A stretch of DNA of 64,000 nucleotides from Flabesymbios commensalis (taxonomy: Eukaryota > Annelida > Polychaeta > Terebellida > Flabelligeridae): contig OZ024915.1 of the NCBI GenBank assembly GCA_964017125.1, forward strand, positions 75,718,226-75,782,225, in the 5' to 3' direction. The notes under the pieces are model-generated. The model was not told the origin of the DNA, ran no database searches, and saw only the letters and a list, made by a program, of their open reading frames with translations. The position numbers and the translations under genes were made by a program. Below are positions 1-12,800 of this stretch, piece by piece; position 1 is the stretch's first letter, and the number at the start of each line of letters is the position of its first letter.

Positions 1-729
1 AGAAAGAACAAATACGATAGATTCGACGATTGGAATTCATCATGCATTCAGCGCTGATTATAATTGGATTGATGAATCTCCGATTAAAAATATTTCAATT
101 TGAAATCATCATAAATGTCTTAGTTAGTTCTTTCCGCTTCATTTGAATACCTATGTTATTGATCTAGAGCCATTATGAATATTTCACTCTTTCAGTACGG
201 GGATCGACTTTTGAATCTAAAGAATCTGACGTTCATAGACGTCAGATTCTGTCGTCTAAAGTCGGTTCCCATGCTAAAAGGGTTTAAGCACACACAATAG
301 ACTGTTTTTATATCTGTATCACGATTTTTCTATCAATGTGAACAAGCTGTATATGTGGAATTTTAACAATAGACTGACGCCACTTGTATATATCGAAGCT
401 GTAGTCCATTTATATGCCTGTTTCTGGTTATAGTTATTCCCAGGTCGGCTCTAACTCTGTAATCCGCGCTATGCTTTCTGGGTGTAGATTTGTCTCACTG
501 TTGGTACACGGTGAACTACCCTTTAACTATATACTATGTCTACAACACATGTAAGTTCTTGTGAAATAATTCATTATCATGTCAACAGTATGACTAGAAT
601 AAACATATTTAATTTGTAGTATAACCCTCGATATATCACACTCTCTTCAACTGTGTACACTATAATCCACATTAGCTAAAATAATTCATGTTGTTTTCTT
701 TTATTCATTTATTCTGTCATGTGTTCCAG
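1..729. other. intron or upstream region, no exon seen
   Basis: This stretch precedes the first recognisable exon. It contains a palindromic MITE (listed separately, about 45-292). I see no coding segment or promoter in the rest. Because the exon at 730 starts in phase 1, this must be intron of the protease gene, at least in its right part. Confidence 0.6.
45..292. repeat. MITE family B (TTAACCCTT...AGCGC ends, GACGTC hairpin)
   Basis: The copy runs from a degenerate left end (CAGCGCTGA) through a conserved body (TTTGAAATCATCATAAATG) to a hairpin centred on GACGTCAGATTCTG and its complement. It ends in a CTAAAAGGGTTTA terminus. The same body and hairpin recur about eight times in the window in both orientations, which defines it as a non-autonomous DNA-transposon-like family. 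No transposase is encoded. Confidence 0.75.
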
Positions 730-843
730 ATCGGACATGTCGCCCGTACCAATTTCAATGTGACAATGGTCTATGTATCGATGAGAGAAATGTATGTGAT
801 AACAGGGATGATTGCTATGACAAGAGTGACGAGAAAATATGTG
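730..843 (+). CDS. exon: LDLa module 1
   Basis: The exon reads [13 protein letters not shown] followed by [16 protein letters not shown], giving six cysteines and the acidic calcium cage (D..DC.D.SDE) of an LDL-receptor class A repeat. The acceptor ends TTCCAG and the donor is GTCAGT. Both boundaries are phase 1, the usual symmetric phase for LDLa exons, so the module can be shuffled or skipped without changing frame. The first codon is split with an exon outside the window. Confidence 0.9.
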
Positions 844-3800
844 GTCAGTATTATATTTCCAAGTTAACACCTGTCATTTGTATAATAATTATGTGTTTAG
901 TAAGGTTTTTCCATATACAGGAACATTACGTTTTAATGCTTTGTGCATTTGCTTATCTCAATTTTTCTCCTCTTATTCAACTCTTGTCGCTCCATTTGAA
1001 TACCTATGTTATGGGTATACAACAATTATAAAGATTTTACTGGTTCACTGCGGGAATCAACTTTAGACTTCTGAAGAATCTGTCCAAAGAGGGTCTCCAC
1101 GCTGAAAGTGGTAAATCAACTGAGCTTCGCTATTTTGACATATAACAAAAAATATTTCTGTAAAACAAGTCTAACAGCTGATAGAAACTATCGACGCTCG
1201 AACATTGCTGGCACCCCTCCCTTCTCAAGGGCTACGCAGAAGGCCAGAAGGCATGCGGGACCGGGTACTGTGGCGCTAGCTAAGCCAATTAACACCACCG
1301 TCCCTAATCAGCGAATCAATTGTATTTGTGTTGAATTGAATAAAGGAAGACACGGATGGGTGGCCAGGCACAGTTTGAACTACAAGTGTGCAGGAGCTGA
1401 AAAACTTGCCAGCATGTACTCCAGCTATGCCTCATTATCTTGTTTAAGCGACTTGTTATTACTTTATACTTTATGCCAATGATGTGGCATTGGGGACCTG
1501 TATGATATAGCACAGTCAGGCGTGTTGCAAGACTTGGAGGTGAATTCCTATCTTACATATCAGCTGTATATATCATTATGAACAGTAGGACAAAAACAAT
1601 CACCAGACAGTAGGTGGCCAATAGCCTATTCTTACCCGAGGAGACCATAAAAAAGACCAAAAAACAAAAACTTGACAAAAAATATCTGCATTGTAGGTCT
1701 GGGCCCATATTCTCGTACAATTTACGATATATCGTAAGCCTCTGATTGGTCGAGACGGCCGTCTCGACCAATCTGAAGCCTACGATGTATTGTAACTTGT
1801 ACGAGAATACGGGCCCTGATGTGGTTGGATATTTTGCCGGACCTGCCTCTGTTTGACCAGATATGTTCGGTCGGTCCGACGTTACTGGTAAAGACTTATA
1901 TGTGGAAAGTGTGAACTGGTTTATGGAGATAATATAACACAGAAATGGAGAAGCATTTTAACCCTTGTCCTGCTGAACCCGGATATATACGTTTTCAAGA
2001 AAGTTTCAACCCAAATAAAATGCCACAGAAATTGATAAAATATCCAGTGGTAGATGCTCAGCTAATCAAATATTTCAATTTGGGAGATGTTTATTTTTCA
2101 TAAATAGAAATGTTTTTCGTCATTTGAAGCTGGAAATTGCGTTAGAAATTCCAGCTTTAAATGAATGAAAACTTTGAAACAATTCAACAGGACAAGGGTT
2201 AATATTATAATGCTGTACATACATCAATAATGATTTATTATTTTCCTTCTTATACAGTGTGTACAGAGACAGAGCATAGATGTAGGGATAACACATGTAT
2301 CCCTGACAACTGGTTGTGTGACGGTAGTGTGGATTGTGCTGAAGCTAATGATGACGAGGGGGCCGCGAAGTGTGGTGAGTAAGATTAATTGAACTTAACC
2401 CCGAGGTCACTGATGTTCATCTGATTTCATTTGATTTTATTTGCACTTTTTTAACCAGTTTATAAGTAAAAAAATGTCTGAAATATGTGAAAATAATTTA
2501 CGATATGATTCAATTTGACAAACCAGAGTATGTTTCAGCCACCTGCAGTTGTGGAGCACTGGCGCTGGTTCGGGTGACTCAATATTTAAATTGAATAACT
2601 CGTCAATGACGCGTATATATGTAAAATTGTTTCACATGAACAAATAGTTCGAATTTTACACTATAATTATTTTTTCGAATATTTCAAATCCAATGACTAC
2701 AATCGTCATCTTACTACCCGCAAGTATATTACAAGTAAAAATGCAAATATGCTTTAAGTTTGAATAGACATGTAAACATACTGTCTATTTGTATTTACAC
2801 AGTAATGCATTCGTAGTAATATTTACCAATTATCACGTGAAGCAACTCTACATGTACATATACACCAGATCAATTTACCTGTATTTTATTTTGTTTCATT
2901 AAGCAATATGTTCTTTAAGCGAATAAAGATTTATTATTATTACTATTATTATTATTAATAATAATAATGAAGCATTCTAAAATCAACATTGACTGATTAA
3001 ACAAGCTGACACCTCGTCAGATGAACTATTTTTCTATGTTTTCTCAGTTCTAAAATAAATTTGATGTTAGTGCTGCTATTGCATTACCGTTAAGAGTTGT
3101 AATAAATGGTCTTCACGACTAACGTACGTTACATTTATTTTAGCATACTATATAGTAATGTTAACTGCAGACTAATCACCATGTGGTCTCAGCTATCACC
3201 CGTGTTGTTAACAGGGTTATTGACTTATCAGTGACGTTATTTATCATTCACTATACCTGATACAGATTTGTTCACATAGTGATCACCAGGTGACCTCAGC
3301 TGCTTTGTTTATTTCCAGGAAGCTGCACTGATGAGCAGTACACATGTCTGGACTATAGCTGCATAGCAGGATTTAGGATATGTGATGGCATTCCAGACTG
3401 TCCTGAGGCGTCAGATGAACATAAGTGTGGTAAGTAGCATAGTGATCTAAGATATGTGATGGCATTCCAGACTGTCCTGAGGCGTCAGATGAATATAAGT
3501 GTGGTAAGTAGCATCTGGTGATCTAAGATATGTGATGGCATTCCAGACTGTCCTGAGGCGTCAGATGAACATAAGTGTGGTAAGTAGCATAGTGATCTAA
3601 GATATGTGATGGCATTCCAGACTGTCCTGAGGCGTCAGATGAATATAAGTGTGGTAAGTAGCATAGTGATCTAAGATATGTGATGGCATTCCACACTGTC
3701 CTGAGGCGTCAGATGAATATAAGTGTGGTAAGTAGCATCTAGGGATCTAAGATATGTGATGGCATTCCAGACTGTCCTGAGGCGTCAGATAAACATAAGT

Positions 3801-6800
3801 GTGGTAAGTAGCATAGTGATCTAAGATATGTAATGGCATTCCAGACTGTCCTGAGGCATCAGATGAACATAAGTGTGGTAAGTAGCATCTAGTGATCTAA
3901 GATATGTGATGGCATTCCAGACAGTCCTGAGGCGTCAGATGAATATAAGTGTGGTAAGTAGCATCTAGGGATCTAAGATATGTGATGGCATTCCAGACAG
4001 TCCTGAGGCGTCAGATGAACATAAGTGTGGTAAGTAGCATAGTGATCTAAGATATGTGATGGCATTCCAGACTGTCCTGAGGCGTCAGATGAACATAAGT
4101 GTGGTAAGTAGCATAGTGATCTAAGATATGTGATGGCATTCCAGACAGTCCTGAGGCGTCAGATGAATATAAGTGTGGTAAGTAGCATAGTGATCTAAGA
4201 TATGTGATGGCATTCCAGACTGTCCTGAGGCGTCAGATGAATATAAGTGTGGTAAGTAGCATAGTGATCTAAGATATGTGATGGCATTCCAGACAGTCCT
4301 GAGGCGTCAGATGAACATAAGTGTGGTAAGTAGCATAGTGATCTAAGATATGTGATGGCATTCCAGACTGTCCTGAGGCGTCAGATGAATATAAGTGTGG
4401 TAAGTAGCATAGTGATCTAAGATATGTAATGGCATTCCAGACTGTCCTGAGGCGTCAGATGAATATAAGTGTGGTAAGTAGCATCTAGGGATCTAAGATA
4501 TGTGATGGCATTCCAGACAGTCCTGAGGCGTCAGATTAACATAAGTGTGTTAAGTACCATCTAGTGATTTAAGATATGTGATGGCATTCCAGACTGTCCT
4601 GAGGCGTCAGATGAACATAAGTGTGGTAAGTAGCATCTGGTGATCTAAGATATGTGATGGCATTCCAGACTGTCCTGAGGCGTCAGATGAATATAAGTGT
4701 GGTAAGTAGCATAGTGATCTAAGATATGTGATGGCATTCCAGACAGTCTTGAGGCGTCAGATGAACATAAGTGTGGTAAGTAGCATAGTGATCTAAGATA
4801 TGTGATGGCATTCCAGACAGTCCTGAGGCGTCAGATGAATATAAGTGTGGTAAGTAGCATCTAGGGATCTAAGATATGTGATGGCATTCCAGACAGTCCT
4901 GAGGCGTCAGATGAACATAAGTGTGGTAAGTAGCATAGTGATCTAAGATATGTGATGGCATTCCAGATTGTCCTGAGGCGTCAGATGAACATAAGTGTGG
5001 TAAGTAGCATAGTGATCTAAGATATGTGATGGCATTCCAGACTGTCCTGAGGCGTCAGATGAACATAAGTGTAGTAAGTAGCATAGTGATCTAAGATATG
5101 TGATGGCATTCCAGACAGTCCTGAGGCGTCAGATGAACATAAGTGTGTTAAGTAGCATCTGGTGATCTAAGATATGTGATGGCATTCCAGACTGTCCTGA
5201 GGCGTCAGATGAATATAAGTGTGGTAAGTAGCATAGTGATCTAAGATATGTGATGGCATTCCAGACTGTCCTGAGGCGTCAGATGAACATAAGTGTGTTA
5301 AGTAGCATAGTGATCTAAGATATGTGATGGCATTCCAGACTGTCCTGAGGCGTCAGATGAACATAAGTGTGGTAAGTAGCATAGTGATCTAAGATATGTG
5401 ATGGCATTCCAGACTGTCCTGAGGCGTCAGATGAATATAAGTGTGGTAAGTAGCATAGTGATCTAAGATATGTGATGGCATTCCACACTGTCCTGAGGCG
5501 TCAGATGAATATAAGTGTGGTAAGTAGCATCTAGGGATCTAAGATATGTGATGGCATTCCAGACTGTCCTGAGGCGTCAGATAAACATAAGTGTGGTAAG
5601 TAGCATAGTGATCTAAGATATGTAATGGCATTCCAGACTGTCCTGAGGCATCAGATGAACATAAGTGTGGTAAGTAGCATCTAGTGATCTAAGATATGTG
5701 ATGGCATTCCAGACAGTCCTGAGGCGTCAGATGAATATAAGTGTGGTAAGTAGCATCTAGGGATCTAAGATATGTGATGGCATTCCAGACAGTCCTGAGG
5801 CGTCAGATGAACATAAGTGTGGTAAGTAGCATAGTGATCTAAGATATGTGATGGCATTCCAGACTGTCCTGAGGCGTCAGATGAACATAAGTGTGGTAAG
5901 TAGCATAGTGATCTAAGATATGTGATGGCATTCCAGACAGTCCTGAGGCGTCAGATGAATATAAGTGTGGTAAGTAGCATAGTGATCTAAGATATGTGAT
6001 GGCATTCCAGACTGTCCTGAGGCGTCAGATGAATATAAGTGTGGTAAGTAGCATAGTGATCTAAGATATGTAATGGCATTCCAGACTGTCCTGAGGCGTC
6101 AGATGAATATAAGTGTGGTAAGTAGCATCTAGGGATCTAAGATATGTGATGGCATTCCAGACAGTCCTGAGGCGTCAGATTAACATAAGTGTGTTAAGTA
6201 CCATCTAGTGATTTAAGATATGTGATGGCATTCCAGACTGTCCTGAGGCGTCAGATGAACATAAGTGTGGTAAGTAGCATCTGGTGATCTAAGATATGTG
6301 ATGGCATTCCAGACTGTCCTGAGGCGTCAGATGAATATAAGTGTGGTAAGTAGCATAGTGATCTAAGATATGTGATGGCATTCCAGACAGTCCTGAGGCG
6401 TCAGATGAACATAAGTGTGGTAAGTAGCATAGTGATCTAAGATATGTGATGGCATTCCAGACAGTCCTGAGGCGTCAGATGAATATAAGTGTGGTAAGTA
6501 GCATCTAGGGATCTAAGATATGTGATGGCATTCCAGACAGTCCTGAGGCGTCAGATGAACATAAGTGTGGTAAGTAGCATAGTGATCTAAGATATGTGAT
6601 GGCATTCCAGATTGTCCTGAGGCGTCAGATGAACATAAGTGTGGTAAGTAGCATAGTGATCTAAGATATGTGATGGCATTCCAGACTGTCCTGAGGCGTC
6701 AGATGAACATAAGTGTAGTAAGTAGCATAGTGATCTAAGATATGTGATGGCATTCCAGACAGTCCTGAGGCGTCAGATGAACATAAGTGTGTTAAGTAGC

Positions 6801-9800
6801 ATCTGGTGATCTAAGATATGTGATGGCATTCCAGACTGTCCTGAGGCGTCAGATGAATATAAGTGTGGTAAGTAGCATAGTGATCTAAGATATGTGATGG
6901 CATTCCAGACTGTCCTGAGGCGTCAGATGAACATAAGTGTGTTAAGTAGCATAGTGATCTAAGATATGTGATGGCATTCCAGACTGTCCTGAGGCGTCAG
7001 ATGAACATAAGTGTGGTAAGTAGCATCTGGTGATCTAAGATATGTGATGGCATTCCAGACAGTCCTGAGGCGTCAGATTAACATAAGTGTGGTAAGTAGC
7101 ATAGTGATCTAAGATATGTGATGGCATTCCAGACTGTCCTGAGGCGTCAGATGAATATAAGTGTGGTAAGTAGCATCTAGGGATCTAAGATATGTGATGG
7201 CATTCCAGACAGTCCTGAGGCGTCAGATGAACATAAGTGTGGTAAGTAGCATAGTGATCTAAGATATGTGATGGCATTCCAGATTGTCCTGAGGCGTCAG
7301 ATGAACATAAGTGTGGTAAGTAGCATAGTGATCTAAGATATGTGATGGCATTCCAGACTGTCCTGAGGCGTCAGATGAACATAAGTGTGGTAAGTAGCAT
7401 AGTGATCTAAGATATGTGATGGCATTCCAGACTGTCCTGAGGCGTCAGATGAATATAAGTGTGGTAAGTAGCATAGTGATCTAAGATATGTGATGGCATT
7501 CCAGACAGTCCTGAGGCGTCAGATGAACATAAGTGTGTTAAGTAGCATAGTGATCTAAGATATGTGATGGCATTCCAGACAGTCCTGAGGCGTCAGATTA
7601 ACATAAGTGTGGTAAGTAGCATAGTGATCTAAGATATGTGATGGCATTCCAGACTGTCCTGAGGCGTCAGATGAATATAAGTGTGGTAAGTAGCATCTGG
7701 TGATCTAAGATATGTGATGGCATTCCAGACAGTCCTGAGGCGTCAGATTAACATAAGTGTGGTAAGTAGCATAGTGATCTAAGATATGTGATGGCATTCC
7801 AGACTGTCCTGAGGCGTCAGATGAACATAAGTGTGGTAAGTAGCATCTGGTGATCTAAGATATGTGATGGCATTCCAGACAGTCCTGAGGCGTCAGATTA
7901 ACATAAGTGTGGTAAGTAGCATAGTGATCTAAGATATGTGATGGCATTCCAGACTGTCCTGAGGCGTCAGATGAACATAAGTGTGGTAAGTAGCATCTAG
8001 TGATCTAAGATATGTGATGGCATTCCAGATTGTCCTGAGGCGTCAGATGAATATAAGTGTGGTAAGTAGCATAGTGATCTAAGATATGTAATGGCATTCC
8101 AGACTGTCCTGAGGCGTCAGATGAATATAAGTGTGGTAAGTAGCATCTAGTGATCTAAGATATGTGATGGCATTCCAGACAGTCCTGAGGCGTCAGATTA
8201 ACATAAGTGTGTTAAGTACCATCTAGTGATTTAAGATATGTGATGGCATTCCAGACTGTCCTGAGGCGTCAGATGAACATAAGTGTGGTAAGTAGCATCT
8301 AGTGATCTAAGATATGTGATGGCATTCCAGACTGTCCTGAGGCGTCAGATAAACATAAGTGTGGTAAGTAGCATAGTGATCTAAGATGTGTAATGGCATT
8401 CCAGACTGTCCTGAGGCGTCAGATGAACATAAGTGTGGTAAGTAGCATAGTGATCTAAGATATGTGATGGCATTCCAGACTGTCCTGAGGCGTCAGATGA
8501 ATATAAGTGTGGTAAGTAGCATCTAGTGATCTAAGATATGTGATGGCATTCCAGACTGTCCTGAGGCGTCAGATGAATATAAGTGTGGTAAGTAGCATAG
8601 TGATCTAAGATATGTGATGGCATTCCAGACAGTCCTGAGGCGTCAGATAAACATAAGTGTGGTAAGTAGCATCTAGTGATCTAAGATATGTGATGGCATT
8701 CCAGACTGTCCTGAGGCGTCAGATGAATATAAGTGTGGTAAGTAGCATAGTGATCTAAGATATGTGATGGCATTCCAGACAGTCCTGAGGCGTCAGATAA
8801 ACATAAGTGTGGTAAGTAGCATAGTGATCTAAGATATGTGATGGCATTCCAGACTGTCCTGAGGCGTCAGATAAATATAAGTGTGGTAAGTAGCATCTAG
8901 GGATCTGAGATATGTGATGGCATTCCAGACTGTCCTGAGGCGTCAGATGAACATAAGTGTGGTGAGTAGCATAGTGATCTAAGATATGTGATGGCATTCC
9001 AGACTGTCCTGAGGCGTCAGATAAACATAAGTGTGTTAAGTAGCATCTAGTGATCTAAGATATGTGATGGCATTCCAGACTGTCCTGAGGCGTCAGATGA
9101 ACATAAGTGTAGTAAGTAGCATCTAGGGATCTAAGATATGTGATGGCATTCCAGACAGTCCTGAGGCGTCAGATGAATATAAGTGTGGTGAGTAGCATCT
9201 AGTGATCTAAGATATGTGATGGCATTCCAGACAGTCCTGAGGCGTCAGATGAATATAAGTGTGGTGAGTAGCATCTAGTGATCTAAGATATGTGATGGCA
9301 TTCCAGACAGTCCTGAGGCGTCAGATGAATATAAGTGTGTTAAGTAGCATCTAGGGATCTAAGATATGTGATGGCATTCCAGACAGTCCTGAGGCGTCAG
9401 ATGAACATAAGTGTGGTGAGTAGCATCTAGTGATCTAAGATATGTGATGGCATTCCAGACTGTCCTGAGGCGTCAGATGAACATAAGTGTGGTAAGTAGC
9501 ATAGTGATCTAAGATATGTGATGGCATTCCAGACTGTCCTAAGGCGTCAGATGAACATAAGTGTGTTAAGTAGCATCTAGTGATCTAAGATATGTGATGG
9601 CATTCTAGACAGTCCTGAGGCGTCAGATAAATATAAGTGTGGTAAGTAGCATCTAGTGATCTAAGATATGTGATGGCATTCCAGACTGTCCTGAGGCGTC
9701 AGATGAACATAAGTGTGTTAAGTAGCATCTAGTGATCTAAGATATGTGATGGCATTCTAGACAGTCCTGAGGCGTCAGATAAATATAAGTGTGGTAAGTA

Positions 9801-12800
9801 GCATCTAGTGATCTAAGATATGTGATGGCATTCCAGACAGTCCTGAGGCGTCAGATGAATATAAGTGTGGTGAGTAGCATCTAGTGATCTAAGATATGTG
9901 ATGGCATTCCAGACTGCCTTGAGGCGTCAGATGAATATAAGTGTGGTGAGTATCATCTAGTGATCTAAGATATGTGATGGCATTCCAGACTGTCCTGAGG
10001 CGTCAGATGAACATAAGTGTGTTAAGTATCATCTAGTGATCTAAGATATGTGATGGCATTCCAGACAGTCCTGAGGCGTCAGATGAACATAAGTGTGGTA
10101 AGTAGCATCTAGTGATCTAAGATATGTGATGGCATTCCAGACAGTCCTGAGGCGTCAGATGAACATAAGTGTGGTAAGTAGCATCTAGTGATCTAAGATA
10201 TGTGATGGCATTCCAGACAGTCCTAAGGCGTCAGATGAACATAAGTGTGGTAAGTAGCATCTAGTGATCTAAGATATGTGATGACATTCCAGACTGTCCT
10301 GAGGCGTCAGATAAACATAAGTGTGTTAAGTATCATCTAGTGATCTAAGATATGTGATGGCATCCCAGACTGTCCTGAGGCGTCAGATGAATATAAGTGT
10401 GGTAAGTATCATCTAGGGATCTAAGATATGTAATGGCATTCCAGACAGTCCTGAGGCGTCAGATAAACATAAGTGTGGTAAGTAGCATAGTGATCTAAGA
10501 TATGTGATGGCATCCCACACTGTCCTGAGGCGTCAGATGAACATGAGTGTGGTAAGTAGCATCTAGTGATCTAAGATATGTGATGGCATCCCAGACTGTC
10601 CGGAGGCGTCAGATGAATATAAGTGTGGTGAGTAGCATCTAGTGATCTAAGATATGTGATGGCATTCCAGACTGTCCTGAGGCGTCAGATGAACATTAGT
10701 GTGTTAAGTAGCATAGTGATCTAAGATATGTGATGGCATTCCAGACTGTCCTGAGGCGTCAGATGAACATGAGTGTGGTAAGTAGCATCTAGTGATCTAA
10801 GATATGTGATGGCATTCCAGACTGTCCTGAGGCGTCAGATGAACATAAGTGTGGTGAGTAGCATCTAGTGATCTAAGATATGTGATGGCATTCCAGACTG
10901 TCCTGAGGCGTCAGATGAATATAAGTGTGGTAAGTAGCATAGTGATCTAAGATATGTGATGGCATTCCAGACTGTCCTGAGGCGTCAGATGAACATAAGT
11001 GTAGTAAGTAGCATCTAGGGATCTAAGATATGTGATGGCATTCCAGACTGTCCTGAGGCGTCAGATGAACATAAGTGTGGTGAGTAGCATAGTGATCTAA
11101 GATATGTGATGGCATTCCAGACTGTCCTGAGGCGTCAGATAAACATAAGTGTGTTAAGTAGCATCTAGTGATCTAAGATATGTGATGGCATTCCAGACTG
11201 TCCTGAGGCGTCAGATAAACATAAGTGTGTTAAGTAGCATCTAGTGATCTAAGATATGTGATGGCATTCCAGACTGTCCTGAGGCGTCAGATGAACATAA
11301 GTGTGGTGAGTAGCATAGTGATCTAAGATATGTAATGGCATTCCAGACAGTCCTGAGGCGTCAGATAAACATAAGTGTGGTAAGTAGCATAGTGATCTAA
11401 GATATGTGATGGCATCCCACACTGTCCTGAGGCGTCAGATGAACATGAGTGTGGTAAGTATCATCTAGTGATCTAAGATATGTGATGGCATTCCAGACTG
11501 TCCTGAGGCGTCAGATAAACATAAGTGTGTTAAGTAGCATCTAGAGATCTAAGATATGTGATGGCATTCCAGACTGTCTGAGGCGTCAGATAAACATAAG
11601 TGTGGTAAGTAGCATAGTGATCTAAGATATGTGATGGCATTCCAGACTGTCCTGAGGCGTCAGATGAACATGAGTGTGGTAAGTAGCATCTAGTGATCTA
11701 AGATATGTGATGGCATTCCAGACTGTCTGAGGCGTCAGATGAACATAAGTGTGGTAAGTAGCATCTAGTGATCTAAGATATGTGATGGCATTCCAGACTG
11801 TCTGAGGCGTCAGATAAACATAAGTGTGGTAAGTAGCATAGTGATCTAAGATATGTGATGGCATTCCAGACTGTCCTGAGGCGTCAGATGAACATGAGTG
11901 TGGTAAGTAGCATCTAGTGATCTAAGATATGTGATGGCATTCCAGACTGTCTGAGGCGTCAGATGAACATAAGTGTGTTAAGTAGCATCTAGTGATCTAA
12001 GATATGTGATGGCATTCCAGACTGTCTGAGGCGTCAGATGAACATAAGTGTGTTAAGTAGCATCTAGTGATCTAAGATATGTGATGGCATTCCAGACTGT
12101 CCTGAGGCGTCAGATGAACATAAGTGTGGTAAGTAGCATAGTGATCTAAGATATGTGATGGCATTCCAGACTGTCCTGAGGCGTCAGATGAACATAAGTG
12201 TGGTAAGTAGCATCTAGTGATCTAAGATATGTGATGGCATTCCAGACTGTCCTGAGGCGTCAGATGAACATAAGTGTGGTAAGTAGCATAGTGATCTAAG
12301 ATATGTGATGGCATTCCAGACTGTCCTGAGGCGTCAGATGAACATAAGTGTGGTGAGTAGCATAGTGATCTAAGATATGTGATGGCATTCCAGACAGTCC
12401 TGAGGCGTCAGATAAACATAAGTGTGGTAAGTAGCATCTAGTGATCTAAGATATGTGATGGCATTCCAGACTGTCCTGAGGCGTCAGATGAACATAAGTG
12501 TGGTAAGTAGCATAGTGATCTGAGATATGTGATGGCACTCCAGACTGTCCTGAGGCGTCAGATGAACATAAGTGTGGTAAGTAGCATAGTGATCTAAGAT
12601 ATGTGATGGCATTCCACACTGTCCTGAGGCGTCAGATGAACATAAGTGTAGTAAGTAGCATCTAGTGATCTAAGATATGTGATGGCACTCCAGACTGTCC
12701 TGAGGCGTCAGATGAACATAAGTGTGGTAAGTAGCATAGTGATCTAAGATATGTGATGGCATTCCAGACTGTCCTGAGGCGTCAGATGAATATAAGTGTG

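Noticed and set aside
1108-1482. 124-codon plus frame in the first intron
   Set aside because: No recognisable domain; lies between phase-1 LDLa exons whose junctions already agree without it.
8755-11864. Minus-strand frames [15 protein letters not shown] inside the LDLa array
   Set aside because: Antisense reading of the exon-edge repeat, open only where indels make the local unit length a multiple of three.
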